64,000 nucleotides of DNA from CAVWTN01 sp963757945 (GCA_963757945.1 CAVWTN010000002.1:124001-188000); one strand, 5' to 3'. Positions 44,344 through 51,806 are shown, counted from the stretch's first letter. Program-made: numbers and translations. The notes: a model not told the origin generated them from the letters alone.

Positions 44344-45846
44344 ATGAAGCGACGACACTTCCTCGAGTTGGCGGCGGTCGCGCCTTTGCTTGCGAGTTGC
44401 AACTCGTCGACGGCCTCGCCCGTACCGAATCCCGATAGTTTGGCCGGGGCGCCCAGGCTGGCCGCCGGCACCAGTGTGAGCGACCTGCGGTACGGCAAGT
44501 TCGCCCTCCCCGCGGTCTTCCCGGGCTACGATCCCGCCGCCGACGCGGCCGCGCTGGTCCTCAACTACGTTTCGCCGGCGGCGTCGCCCGTGCCGGGGAC
44601 GCTCGCGACCGGATCCTACGCGAACAACGAACGCTACGTGATCAAAGTGCCGCTTTCGTGGAATGGGAAGCTGGTCGTTGCCGGAACGCCCGCGACCCGC
44701 AGCGAGTTCGCGAACGAGGGAATCTGGGGAGACTTCGCGCTCGCGAACGGGTACGCGTTCGCCTCCAGCAACAAGGGCATCGCGTACAACGCGATCCTCG
44801 AAACGCTCGCCGCCAGCCCGAATCCGGCCAAGGCGTTTCCGATCCCGTTCGATTACGTCGTGCCGTTGGTCCCGCCGCTCAAACTCGAGACGAGCGAATA
44901 CACCTATCGCTTGGGCGCGCTCAACCAAGCCGGAACGATCGCCGATTGGAACGCTGATTACGCGACGCTCGTGAGAGCGGCACAACGGTTCCTTGCGACC
45001 TACTTCGGAAAGGTGCCGACGCGCACGTACGCGGTCGGCCTTTCGAACGGCGGCGCGCAAGTGCGCTCGCTGCTGGAGAATCACGGCGCGCTCGTCGACG
45101 GCGGCGTCGATTGGGCGGGCGTCTACTGGTCGACGTCCCTGAACATCCTGACCTACATGCCGAAGTTCTTGACCGCGATGCAAACCTACGTTGCAAGCGG
45201 TTTCACCGACACCGCCGCGGCCGCCGCGATCGTCGCGGCGGGCTATCCGCCCGATATCGCGGGCGCGGCCGGGCACCCCTCCCTGTGGTACGAGTACTAC
45301 GCGAACCAGCCGTCGTTCTACACGGATCTGACCGTCTTCGAGTATGGCCTCTTGCTCGATCCGGCGGCGACGTCCTCAACCGCGCAGCCCGGCTGCACGC
45401 CCAACGCGACGAACCCGGCCGGCCTCCCCGGAACCTGCAATTCGACGGGTCTCGCGTTGCCCGCGAATCGCGCATCCTACGTGCCCTCGAGCCAGGCGAA
45501 CGCCACGATCGCCACGTTCGCGCATACCGGAAACATTCAAAAGCCGCTCGTCTCGATCACGGGTAGCGCCGACACGTTCGTGACCGCAGCGAACAACGCG
45601 ACGCCGTATCTGGACGCCGTCGTGGCGGCGGGGAAGGGCGCGCACTACTGGCAGTACCTCGTGCAAGGCGGAACGCACGTCGATACGTTCGCGAACCCGG
45701 CGTGGGGCTACGGATTGCAGACGCAACTCCCATTCGCTTGGGCCGCATTCAACCAACTCGTCGCGATCGTCGAAGGCGGCTTCGTTCCGCCAGGCCCAGG
45801 CATACAGCACCCGGTCAGCACGCCAACCCAGATCGCCTCAGCCTAA
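44344..45846 (+). CDS. Tat-type lipoprotein alpha/beta hydrolase (tannase/PHB-oligomer hydrolase-like)
   Basis: 500 residues. The N-terminus KRRHFLELAAVAPLLASC combines a twin-arginine-like RRHFL with a lipobox (Cys19), so it is probably a Tat-exported lipoprotein. The hydrolase core shows the nucleophile elbow VGLSNGGAQ, a SADTFV acid strand and a GGTHVD catalytic His. The large insert between elbow and acid (about 190 residues) recalls tannase/feruloyl esterase and 3-hydroxybutyrate-oligomer hydrolases. Exact substrate unknown. Confidence 0.75.
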   Translation: MKRRHFLELAAVAPLLASCNSSTASPVPNPDSLAGAPRLAAGTSVSDLRYGKFALPAVFPGYDPAADAAALVLNYVSPAASPVPGTLATGSYANNERYVIKVPLSWNGKLVVAGTPATRSEFANEGIWGDFALANGYAFASSNKGIAYNAILETLAASPNPAKAFPIPFDYVVPLVPPLKLETSEYTYRLGALNQAGTIADWNADYATLVRAAQRFLATYFGKVPTRTYAVGLSNGGAQVRSLLENHGALVDGGVDWAGVYWSTSLNILTYMPKFLTAMQTYVASGFTDTAAAAAIVAAGYPPDIAGAAGHPSLWYEYYANQPSFYTDLTVFEYGLLLDPAATSSTAQPGCTPNATNPAGLPGTCNSTGLALPANRASYVPSSQANATIATFAHTGNIQKPLVSITGSADTFVTAANNATPYLDAVVAAGKGAHYWQYLVQGGTHVDTFANPAWGYGLQTQLPFAWAAFNQLVAIVEGGFVPPGPGIQHPVSTPTQIASA

Positions 45847-45867
45847 GACGGGTCATATCAATCCACT

Positions 45868-45923
45868 GTCACCCTGAGCTTGTCGAAGGGTGTGCGCTTA
45901 CGCGAGGCGCACCCTTCGACAAG
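45868..45923. repeat. REP-like palindrome interrupted by IS element (left portion)
   Basis: GTCACCCTGAGCTTGTCGAA with GGGTG forms the left arm; after a TGCGCTTACGCGAGGCG loop the right arm CACCCTTCGACAAG begins and is cut by the insertion. The missing end TTCAGGGTGAC is found at 47464-47474 on the far side of the element. Confidence 0.85.
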
Positions 45924-46012
45924 ATGAGATGAGAAGGCCGGTCTCCAATCGGGATCGCTTCTGTAACGAAGCCCCGGACGCACTCGAGGTGCAAGGAAGG
46001 AGACCGACCTTC

Positions 46013-47179
46013 ATGACCAAGCATACCAAAGCCCAAGGAAAAGCCAAGTCCCCGACCCCGAACTCGCCGACGATGAGAACAGGAGTCTCCTACCAAGCAA
46101 GCAAGGCCGACGCTGCCGGGTCTTCCGGGCGCCTGACGATCGGGCTGGATTTAGGCGATCGTTCCACGGCGTACTGCATGCTCGACGCTGACGGACAGAT
46201 CTTGGCCGAGGGAAAGTTCAAGACGGTGCGGGCGGCGATCGATCAACAGTTCGGCCGCCTTGCGCCGGCACGCATTGCGTTGGAAGCCGGCACGCACTCC
46301 GGATGGATCAGCCGTTTGATCGAATCGCACGGTCATGACGTGATCGTCGCCAACCCCCGCGAGGTGCGCAAGATCTACCAGAACGACCGCAAGAACGACC
46401 GCAACGACGCGCGGATTCTGGCACGCTTAGCCCGTGTCGATCCGCAGTTGCTCGCGCCCATTCACCACCGTGATGCGAAGATGCAGGCCGACCTTGCGAC
46501 CATCCGAACTCGGGACACGCTTGTGGCGGCGCGGACCAAGTGCGTCAACGCGATGCGCGGTCTGGTGAAGTCGCTAGGCGGGCGACTGCCCAAGTGCAGC
46601 ACCGAAAGCTTTTGCAAGCGTGTCGGCGCAGCTATCCCGGCGGATCTGGAAACGGCTTTGCGCCCCCTGATCGTAACCATCCAGACCCTCAACGAGCAGA
46701 TCCGCGGCTGTGACAAGCAGATCGAGACGCTCGCGGAGCAAACCTATCCTCAGACGGCACTGCTGCGCCAGGTCGGCAGCGTCGGGGCGCTTACGTCCAC
46801 AGCGTTTATCCTCACGATCGCCGACGAAAAACGCTTCACGAAGAGCCGCGAGGTCGGTCCCTTTTTGGGATTGGTTCCCCGACAAGACGATTCCGGCGAG
46901 CGCAGCTCACAACTACGCATCACCAAGACCGGTAACGCCTACCTGCGACGACTCTTGGTTGGAAGCGCCCAGTACATCTTGGGGCCTTTCGGACCCGACA
47001 CCGACCTCCGTCGCTACGGTGAACGGCTGATGCAGCGCGGCGGCAAGAACGCCAAGAAGCGCGCTGTCGTCGCGGTGGCGCGCAAACTTGCCGTGCTCTT
47101 GCACCGGCTGTGGGTCACCGGCGAAGCATACGAGCCCCTGCGCAACTCCAAGCATCCGGAGCCGATGGAAGCGGCGTAA
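46013..47179 (+). CDS. IS110/IS1111 family transposase
   Basis: 388 residues from the ATG preceded by GGAAGGAG; the extra 41 codons upstream cross the IS end. The N-terminal DEDD RuvC-like domain has GLDLGDRSTAYC, the ALEAGTHSGW block and RKNDRNDARILARL; the C-terminal Tnp domain has LRQVGSVGALTSTAFILTI and FLGLVPRQDDSGERSSQ with the catalytic Ser region GNAYLRRLLV. These enzymes insert at short guided targets without terminal repeats duplicating. The frame is intact, so the element may be active. Confidence 0.95.
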   Translation: MTKHTKAQGKAKSPTPNSPTMRTGVSYQASKADAAGSSGRLTIGLDLGDRSTAYCMLDADGQILAEGKFKTVRAAIDQQFGRLAPARIALEAGTHSGWISRLIESHGHDVIVANPREVRKIYQNDRKNDRNDARILARLARVDPQLLAPIHHRDAKMQADLATIRTRDTLVAARTKCVNAMRGLVKSLGGRLPKCSTESFCKRVGAAIPADLETALRPLIVTIQTLNEQIRGCDKQIETLAEQTYPQTALLRQVGSVGALTSTAFILTIADEKRFTKSREVGPFLGLVPRQDDSGERSSQLRITKTGNAYLRRLLVGSAQYILGPFGPDTDLRRYGERLMQRGGKNAKKRAVVAVARKLAVLLHRLWVTGEAYEPLRNSKHPEPMEAA

Positions 47180-47443
47180 GGCAAGCCCTTTAACGAAATA
47201 CGATACCAACGAGGTCGGCTGCAAGCGGAGCAACGACGTTTCAATGACCGCCGCGTTCGGGTGACTGCGCCCTGAGCACTGGTCCATCGAGGCCGCGTGA
47301 CAAGATGGCAGCACCCACCTTTCCGAGGAACCTCAACAGGCACAGAGCCCCACAGCGGCTCGTCAAAAGTGCGGATGGAAGCAGGGCGAAAGGGCGGCAC
47401 GAGGGCATTGAAGACGCGCTAACCACCCCGTAATCTTGACAAC
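47180..47443 (+). ncRNA. candidate IS1111 guide RNA (seekRNA/bridge RNA) region
   Basis: Non-coding 3' end of the element. In the IS1111 subgroup the guide RNA is encoded downstream of the transposase. Segments here echo the insertion site: TTCGGGTGAC (47256-47265) and GCCCTGAGC (47269-47277) resemble the target REP arm, and GACAAGATG (47299-47307) equals the left target-element junction (45918-45926). RNA ends and fold were not determined. Confidence 0.5.
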
Positions 47444-47464
47444 GACCGGCCTTCTCATGGAAGT

Positions 47465-49186
47465 TCAGGGTGACATTGCGGGGCCTTGGCGGGCGATCAG
47501 GACGGACGAATCCACTCGCCCATCACGCTCTGAAGCAAGCTGCAAGCCGCTTCCGGCGGCGCGCAGTGCGAAGTCTCCGAACGGCTCGCGCGGCTCGCGC
47601 AGGTTCTTATAGTCTACGAACAGCGCTCTCAGGATCGCGGGGATATCGGCGAGCTTGACCTTCTCCCGGTAGAGTTCGTTCAGGCGCGTCAGGTTCGCAT
47701 CGCCGCCGATGTAGACGTCGTACAGATTCGCACTGACGCCGACGATCCCGATCTCGCCCATGTACGGCCGCGCGCACCCGTTCGGGCAACCGGTCACGCG
47801 AATCGCGATCGGTTCGTCACCGAGGCCGAGCTGATCTAGATCGCGCTGCGCCGCGCGCAGCAAATCCGGCAGTGCGCGCTCGGCCTCCGCGAGCGCGAGG
47901 CTGCACGTCGGCAGCGCGGGGCACGCGAGCGCGCGCCGTTCGAGCGTCGCGATCGAGCGCACGGTGGGGACCCCGCGCTCCGCGAGGATGCCGTCGACGC
48001 TCGCGCGCGCACCCTCGGGCACCCCGGCGATCAGCACGTTTTGATTCGGCGTGAACACGAGGTCGACGCCATGCTGCGCGACGATCTCGCGCAATGCCGT
48101 CTTCGTCTGCACGGCAACGCCGTCGCGGATCCGGCCGCCGAGGACCGGCAGGCCCAGAAAATGCGTCCCGTCGCCCGCTTCGTGCCAGCCGAGATATTCG
48201 CGAAACGTCCAAGGCGGCAACTCGCGCCACGGCTGGAGCGTGATTCCGGAAGCGCTTTCGACCGCGCCGCGGAACCAGTCGATTCCGCGATCTGCGATCA
48301 GGTACTTCAAACGAGCGTGGCGGCGGTTCGTCCGATCGCCGTTGTCACGCTGCACGACGACGATCGCGCGAACGACCGTCAAGAGCTCGTGCGGTTCGAC
48401 AAAGCCGAAATGATCGGCGAGCCGGGGATACGTCTCGGGCTTGTTGTGCGTGCGCCCAAGGCCGCCGCCGACCGTCAGATCGAAGCCGAGCAGCTCGCCG
48501 CGCTCGTCGAGGACCGGCACGACGCCAAGATCGTTGGTGTAGAGATCGACGGAGTTGTCGCCGGGCGCGGCGACCGCGATTTTGAACTTCCGCGGCAGAT
48601 AGGTCGCGCCGTAGATCGGTTCGTTCTCCGGTTCGGACGTGTAAACGCTTTCGCCGTCCTGCCAAATCTCGACGTAGGCGCCCGTGCGCGGCGTCAGCAC
48701 GTCGGCGATCGCGTGCGCGGTGTCGCGAGCGATTCGGTACGGCGCGGTCGCGAACGGGGCCGGCGATGCCGTCACGTTGCGATTGATGTCCCCGCAAGCG
48801 CCGAGCGTCGAGCCCAGGCTGCGCACGATCTCGGCGATCGTCGCGCGCAGATCGGGCTTGCGCACGCCGTGCAGTTGCAACGCCTCACGCGTCGTGATGC
48901 GGATCGTTCCGACGCCGAAGCGGTCGGCGAGATCGTCGATCGCGAGATAGAGCGCGGCGGGGACGAAGCCCCCCGGCGTCTTCGTGCGGAGCATGAACGA
49001 ATGCTCCGTCGCCAGCCCCGCCTGCTTGCGCGCCTTGCGCCGGTCGCGATTCTCCTGCTGATAGATGCCGTGGAACTTCAGCAGTTGGGCGCTTTCGCCG
49101 TCGACGCCCGAAGCGGGCGAGATCAGTTCGGCGGCGATGTTGCCGCGCAGGTTGCGGCTCTCGGCTTTGATGCGCTCGACGTCCAT
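47465..49186 (-). CDS. siroheme sulfite (or nitrite) reductase, ferredoxin-type
   Basis: 573-residue assimilatory reductase of the NirA/SirA family, reducing sulfite to sulfide (or nitrite to ammonia) with six electrons. Two tandem halves are seen; the siroheme-[4Fe-4S] cysteines are in ACPALPTCSLALAEAE and TGCPNGCARPYMGEIG. A sulfite role is favoured because the gene is divergent from metB and has a Cys-codon leader. The last codons and the TGA lie in the REP-like repeat next to the IS element. Confidence 0.92.
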   Translation of the reverse strand: MDVERIKAESRNLRGNIAAELISPASGVDGESAQLLKFHGIYQQENRDRRKARKQAGLATEHSFMLRTKTPGGFVPAALYLAIDDLADRFGVGTIRITTREALQLHGVRKPDLRATIAEIVRSLGSTLGACGDINRNVTASPAPFATAPYRIARDTAHAIADVLTPRTGAYVEIWQDGESVYTSEPENEPIYGATYLPRKFKIAVAAPGDNSVDLYTNDLGVVPVLDERGELLGFDLTVGGGLGRTHNKPETYPRLADHFGFVEPHELLTVVRAIVVVQRDNGDRTNRRHARLKYLIADRGIDWFRGAVESASGITLQPWRELPPWTFREYLGWHEAGDGTHFLGLPVLGGRIRDGVAVQTKTALREIVAQHGVDLVFTPNQNVLIAGVPEGARASVDGILAERGVPTVRSIATLERRALACPALPTCSLALAEAERALPDLLRAAQRDLDQLGLGDEPIAIRVTGCPNGCARPYMGEIGIVGVSANLYDVYIGGDANLTRLNELYREKVKLADIPAILRALFVDYKNLREPREPFGDFALRAAGSGLQLASERDGRVDSSVLIARQGPAMSP

Positions 49187-49227
49187 AAGTAGGAAGGGCT
49201 CTCCGTTCGAACGATACGATGTTGAAG

Positions 49228-49262
49228 CAAAAAAGAAGGCCCCGCCGGCTCGGGCGGGGCCT
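49228..49262 (-). terminator. intrinsic terminator in nirA leader (attenuator)
   Basis: On the minus strand AGGCCCCGCC and GGCGGGGCCT pair over 10 bp (49262-49253 with 49246-49237), followed by TTCTTTTTT. It lies between the leader peptide and the sulfite reductase start, so it must be bypassed for expression. Confidence 0.9.
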
Positions 49263-49283
49263 ATGCGTCGCAGACTTGCGAGT

Positions 49284-49367
49284 CTACGTCGTGCAATAGG
49301 CGAGCGCCGCCGCCTCGAGCGAGGTTGCGAGGGGACAGCGACACGAGAACCGGCAGTTCGCCTTCAT
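49284..49367 (-). CDS. Cys-rich leader peptide of sulfite reductase gene
   Basis: 27-codon uORF with Cys at positions 5, 9, 11 and 25 (starting MKANCRFSCRCP). The ATG is 6 nt after a -10 TATGGT, so the transcript is probably leaderless. A terminator hairpin follows 21 bp after the stop. Slow reading of Cys codons under sulfur starvation would hold the ribosome in the peptide and favour an alternative RNA fold. Not in any family known to me by sequence, but alike in design to actinobacterial Cys uORFs. Confidence 0.8.
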   Translation of the reverse strand: MKANCRFSCRCPLATSLEAAALAYCTT

Positions 49368-49373
49368 CCGCCG

Positions 49374-49402
49374 ACCATAGCATGGCCCCGCCGCAGCGTC
49401 AA
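49374..49402 (-). promoter_or_regulatory. promoter of nirA leader
   Basis: Minus strand -35 TTGACG (49402-49397), 17-bp spacer, -10 TATGGT (49379-49374). Diverges from the metB promoter, the two -35 boxes being 26 bp apart. Confidence 0.85.
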
Positions 49403-49428
49403 CGCCGGCAGGACCGAGCCACATGTCC

Positions 49429-49458
49429 TTGACGGTGGGGGCCCGGCCGTGGTACAAA
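49429..49458 (+). promoter_or_regulatory. promoter of metB leader
   Basis: -35 TTGACG (49429-49434), 18-bp spacer, -10 TACAAA (49453-49458), 8 nt before the ATG of the leader peptide. Confidence 0.78.
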
Positions 49459-49466
49459 GCGTCCTA

Positions 49467-49538
49467 ATGACCTCGCTCTCCATGCCCCTGATGCGCTCCA
49501 TGATGCGCGGCCGCTCTGCGGTCGGCGGAGTTTGCTGA
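49467..49538 (+). CDS. Met-rich leader peptide of metB
   Basis: 23-codon uORF starting MTSLSMPLMRSMMRG, with Met at 1, 6, 9, 12 and 13 and Cys as the last residue before TGA. The ATG sits where transcription is expected to begin, so it is probably leaderless. A terminator follows 33 bp after the stop and then metB. Met and Cys codons fit sensing of methionine-pathway supply. Confidence 0.75.
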   Translation: MTSLSMPLMRSMMRGRSAVGGVC

Positions 49539-49571
49539 CGGCATAGCGGGGCCACCCGAAAGCCTAGATGC

Positions 49572-49600
49572 AAGCCCTCGTCGACGACGAGGGCTTTTTT
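49572..49600 (+). terminator. intrinsic terminator in metB leader (attenuator)
   Basis: AAGCCCTCGTC (49572-49582) and GACGAGGGCTT (49586-49596) form an 11-bp stem with a 3-base loop, running into TTTTTT (49595-49600). It lies 29 bp before the metB ATG. Confidence 0.9.
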
Positions 49601-49629
49601 GTTCCTACATCACCCGAGGAGTGCAACTC

Positions 49630-50847
49630 ATGCCGTACGAGACTGCCGGCCGCTCTTTCGCCACCCGTGCGATCCGCACGGGCCAGGATCCGTGTTCCGC
49701 GACCGGATCGACGATCGTGCCCATTTACCAGACCGCCACGTTCACGCAGGAGTCCGTCGGCGTGACGAAAGGCTTCGACTACTCGCGGACCGGGAACCCC
49801 ACGCGCGTCGCGCTCGAACGCCAGCTCGCCGATCTGGAAGGCGGGCGCTTCGGCGTCGCGTTCGGTTCGGGGATGGCGGCAGTGGCCGGAGCCGCGTCGC
49901 TGCTGCGCGCGGGCGATCACGTCGTCGCCTGCCACGAGATCTACGGCGGCACGTATCGCCTCTTCAGCAGCGTGCTCAGCGGGTACGGCATCACGACGAC
50001 CTACGTCGATTTCACGGATCTCGCCGCCGTGCGCGCCGCGATCCGCCCGGAAACGAAACTGATCTGGATCGAGACCCCGAGCAACCCGCTGCTGACGGTC
50101 TTCGACATCGCGGGGATCGCGCGACTGAAGGCGCCTGGCCGGATCGTCGCCGTCGACAACACGTTCTGCACGCCGTACTTCCAGCGTCCGCTCGCGCTCG
50201 GCGCGGACGTCGTCGTGCATTCGACGACGAAGTACATCAACGGGCACAGCGACGTCGTCGGCGGCGTCGTCATCACCGAGGATCCCGAGATCCACGCGCA
50301 GATCGCCTTCCACCAAAATGCCGTCGGCGCGATCCCCGGCCCGCAGGATGCCTACTTGACGCTGCGCGGAGCGAAGACGCTGGCGCTGCGGATGCGCGAG
50401 CACGAGCGCAACGCGGGCGCGGTCGCCGAGTGGCTGCAGACCCGCGACGACGTCACGACGGTGTACTATCCCGGCCTGCCCTCGCACCCGCAACACGAGC
50501 TCGCAAAGCGCCAGATGGAAGGGTTCGGCGGGATCGTCTCGCTGCGCGTGCGCGGGGGCGCCGCTCGCGCGCTCGACGTCGCGCGCCACACGCGGCTGTT
50601 CAATCTGGCCGCCTCGCTCGGCGGCGTCGAGTCGCTCATCTGCAGCCCGTACACGATGACCCACGGATCCGTGCCCCACGATCGCAAGGTGGAACTCGGC
50701 ATCACCCCCGATCTGCTGCGCCTCTCCGTCGGGATCGAGGGGATCGATGACATCATCGACGATCTGCGCGAAGCGCTCGATGCAGCGCCGCTCGCCTCGC
50801 ACGACGCCGCCGGCGCAGGCGCCGGGCGGGAACTCGAACTCGTTTGA
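49630..50847 (+). CDS. metB: cystathionine gamma-synthase/lyase family PLP enzyme
   Basis: 405 residues; the ATG giving MPYETAGRSF is preceded by GAGGAG at 8 bases, which excludes the GTG at 49621 that overlaps the SD. PLP lysine K201 in VVHSTTKYINGHSDVVGG; YSRTGNPTR and FGSGMAA are the family cofactor and substrate loops. Cystathionine synthase, lyase and O-acetylhomoserine sulfhydrylase activities cannot be separated safely by sequence; the Met-codon leader and the neighbouring sulfide-producing genes favour a methionine-synthesis role. Confidence 0.9.
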   Translation: MPYETAGRSFATRAIRTGQDPCSATGSTIVPIYQTATFTQESVGVTKGFDYSRTGNPTRVALERQLADLEGGRFGVAFGSGMAAVAGAASLLRAGDHVVACHEIYGGTYRLFSSVLSGYGITTTYVDFTDLAAVRAAIRPETKLIWIETPSNPLLTVFDIAGIARLKAPGRIVAVDNTFCTPYFQRPLALGADVVVHSTTKYINGHSDVVGGVVITEDPEIHAQIAFHQNAVGAIPGPQDAYLTLRGAKTLALRMREHERNAGAVAEWLQTRDDVTTVYYPGLPSHPQHELAKRQMEGFGGIVSLRVRGGAARALDVARHTRLFNLAASLGGVESLICSPYTMTHGSVPHDRKVELGITPDLLRLSVGIEGIDDIIDDLREALDAAPLASHDAAGAGAGRELELV

Positions 50848-50864
50848 GACGCCGCGTCCGGAGG

Positions 50865-50893
50865 TTGACGATGCACCCGCCCCGTGCTATGGT
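50865..50893 (+). promoter_or_regulatory. promoter of cysH operon leader
   Basis: -35 TTGACG (50865-50870), 17-bp spacer, -10 TATGGT (50888-50893), identical boxes to the nirA leader promoter; ATG of the uORF is 7 nt further. Confidence 0.87.
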
Positions 50894-50900
50894 ACCGCCA

Positions 50901-50966
50901 ATGCAATCCTGCCCGCGCGCCTGTTGTCCGTGTTGTTCCGGCGATCCCCGAGGATCGGCGTTGTAG
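50901..50966 (+). CDS. Cys-rich leader peptide of cysH operon
   Basis: 21-codon uORF with five Cys at 4, 8, 9, 11 and 12 (MQSCPRACCPCCSG), probably leaderless. A terminator lies 33 bp downstream. The run of Cys codons near the middle is the classic design of an amino-acid attenuator. Confidence 0.83.
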   Translation: MQSCPRACCPCCSGDPRGSAL

Positions 50967-50999
50967 GAGCACGCGCGGACGAGCATCGTCTTTGAGCGG

Positions 51000-51034
51000 A
51001 GCCCTCGCCGATTCGGCGGGGGCTTCTTCTTTTT
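51000..51034 (+). terminator. intrinsic terminator in cysH leader (attenuator)
   Basis: AGCCCTCGCCG (51000-51010) and CGGCGGGGGCT (51014-51024) form an 11-bp stem with a 3-base loop and are followed by TCTTCTTTTT. Confidence 0.88.
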
Positions 51035-51045
51035 CCCAATGGCCC

Positions 51046-51068
51046 GTCACCCTGAGCCCGTCGAAGGG
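51046..51068. repeat. REP-like single arm
   Basis: GTCACCCTGAGCCCGTCGAA plus GGG, same core as the copies at 5401, 37642 and 45868. It lies between the attenuator and the cysH SD. Confidence 0.65.
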
Positions 51069-51104
51069 CCGCGCGTTGCTTTCCCGTCTCAAAAGGAGGC
51101 AATC

Positions 51105-51806
51105 ATCCTCGCCCCAACCCTCACCCCGCTCGAATCGACACGGCGAACGCTCGATTTGGCGCTCTCGTCGTATCGCGGGAGCATCGTGCTCGCATGCTCG
51201 TTCGGCGGCCCGTCCGGCAGCGTGATTCTCGATCTGCTGCACCGCGCCGGCGAACCCGTCCCGGTCTACTACTTAGATACGGATCTCTTGTTCGACGAGA
51301 CCTACGAACTCGTCGAGCGCGTCAAAGCGCGCTACGGGATCGATCCGATCCCGGTCCGCTCCCATCTCGACTTGCGCGATCAAGCGGAACGCTACGGCGA
51401 AGCGCTGTGGCTGCGCGAGCCCGACACCTGCTGCGCGCTGCGCAAGGTCCAGCCGCAGGAGGCGTTTCTGCGTTCGTACCGCGCTTGGATCACCGGGATC
51501 CGGCGCGATCAGGCGGCGACGCGCAGCACCGCGCACGCGATCGATTGGGACGAGCGCTTTGGGCTCGTCAAGGTGAGCCCGCTCGTGGACTGGAGCGAGG
51601 CCGACGTCTGGGCCTACATACGCGAACACGACCTGCCCTACAACGCGCTCCACGACGAAGGCTATCCGAGCATCGGCTGTGAGCCTTGCACGCGCCGCGT
51701 CGAGCCGGGCGAACATCTGCGCGCCGGCCGCTGGTCCGGTTTCACGAAGACGGAATGCGGCTTGCACGCGCCGTCGCTCAAGACGGAAAGCGAGACCCGT
51801 GGCTAA
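51105..51806 (+). CDS. cysH: adenylylsulfate (APS) reductase, CysH family
   Basis: Reduces APS to sulfite. Iron-sulfur cysteines CC in EPDTCCALRKVQP and CEPC further on, with the C-terminal redox Cys in TECGLHAPS, mark the [4Fe-4S] APS-reductase type. The start is odd: AAAAGGAGG at 51091-51099 is a perfect SD, but the codon at the right distance is ATC (51105). The only upstream ATG (51039) has no SD and would translate the REP arm. Start 51105 gives about 233 aa, the family length; the start choice is inferred. Confidence 0.9.
   Translation: MLAPTLTPLESTRRTLDLALSSYRGSIVLACSFGGPSGSVILDLLHRAGEPVPVYYLDTDLLFDETYELVERVKARYGIDPIPVRSHLDLRDQAERYGEALWLREPDTCCALRKVQPQEAFLRSYRAWITGIRRDQAATRSTAHAIDWDERFGLVKVSPLVDWSEADVWAYIREHDLPYNALHDEGYPSIGCEPCTRRVEPGEHLRAGRWSGFTKTECGLHAPSLKTESETRG

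Larger units (their letters stand above)
45921..47463 (+). mobile_element. IS110-family element, IS1111 subgroup, inserted in REP arm
   Basis: About 1.54 kb between the two halves of a REP-like palindrome; AAG stands at both junctions (45921-45923, 47461-47463), so the exact ends are uncertain by three bases. A 15-bp inverted repeat ATGAGAAGGCCGGTC lies subterminally at 45929-45943 and, inverted, at 47444-47458, the mark of the IS1111 subgroup. One transposase gene and a roughly 280-bp 3' non-coding end are inside. Confidence 0.88.

Noticed and set aside
45929..46012. Guide RNA at the 5' end of the IS, as in the IS110 subgroup
   Set aside because: The subterminal inverted repeats and the short 5' non-coding end indicate the IS1111 subgroup, where the RNA is downstream.
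47465..49186. Calling the siroheme reductase a nitrite reductase
   Set aside because: Possible by family, but the Cys-codon leader and sulfur neighbours favour sulfite; no nitrate genes are near.
49440..49620. SAM riboswitch upstream of metB
   Set aside because: No SAM-I, SAM-II or SAH consensus blocks were recognised; the short Met-rich uORF plus terminator explains the region better.
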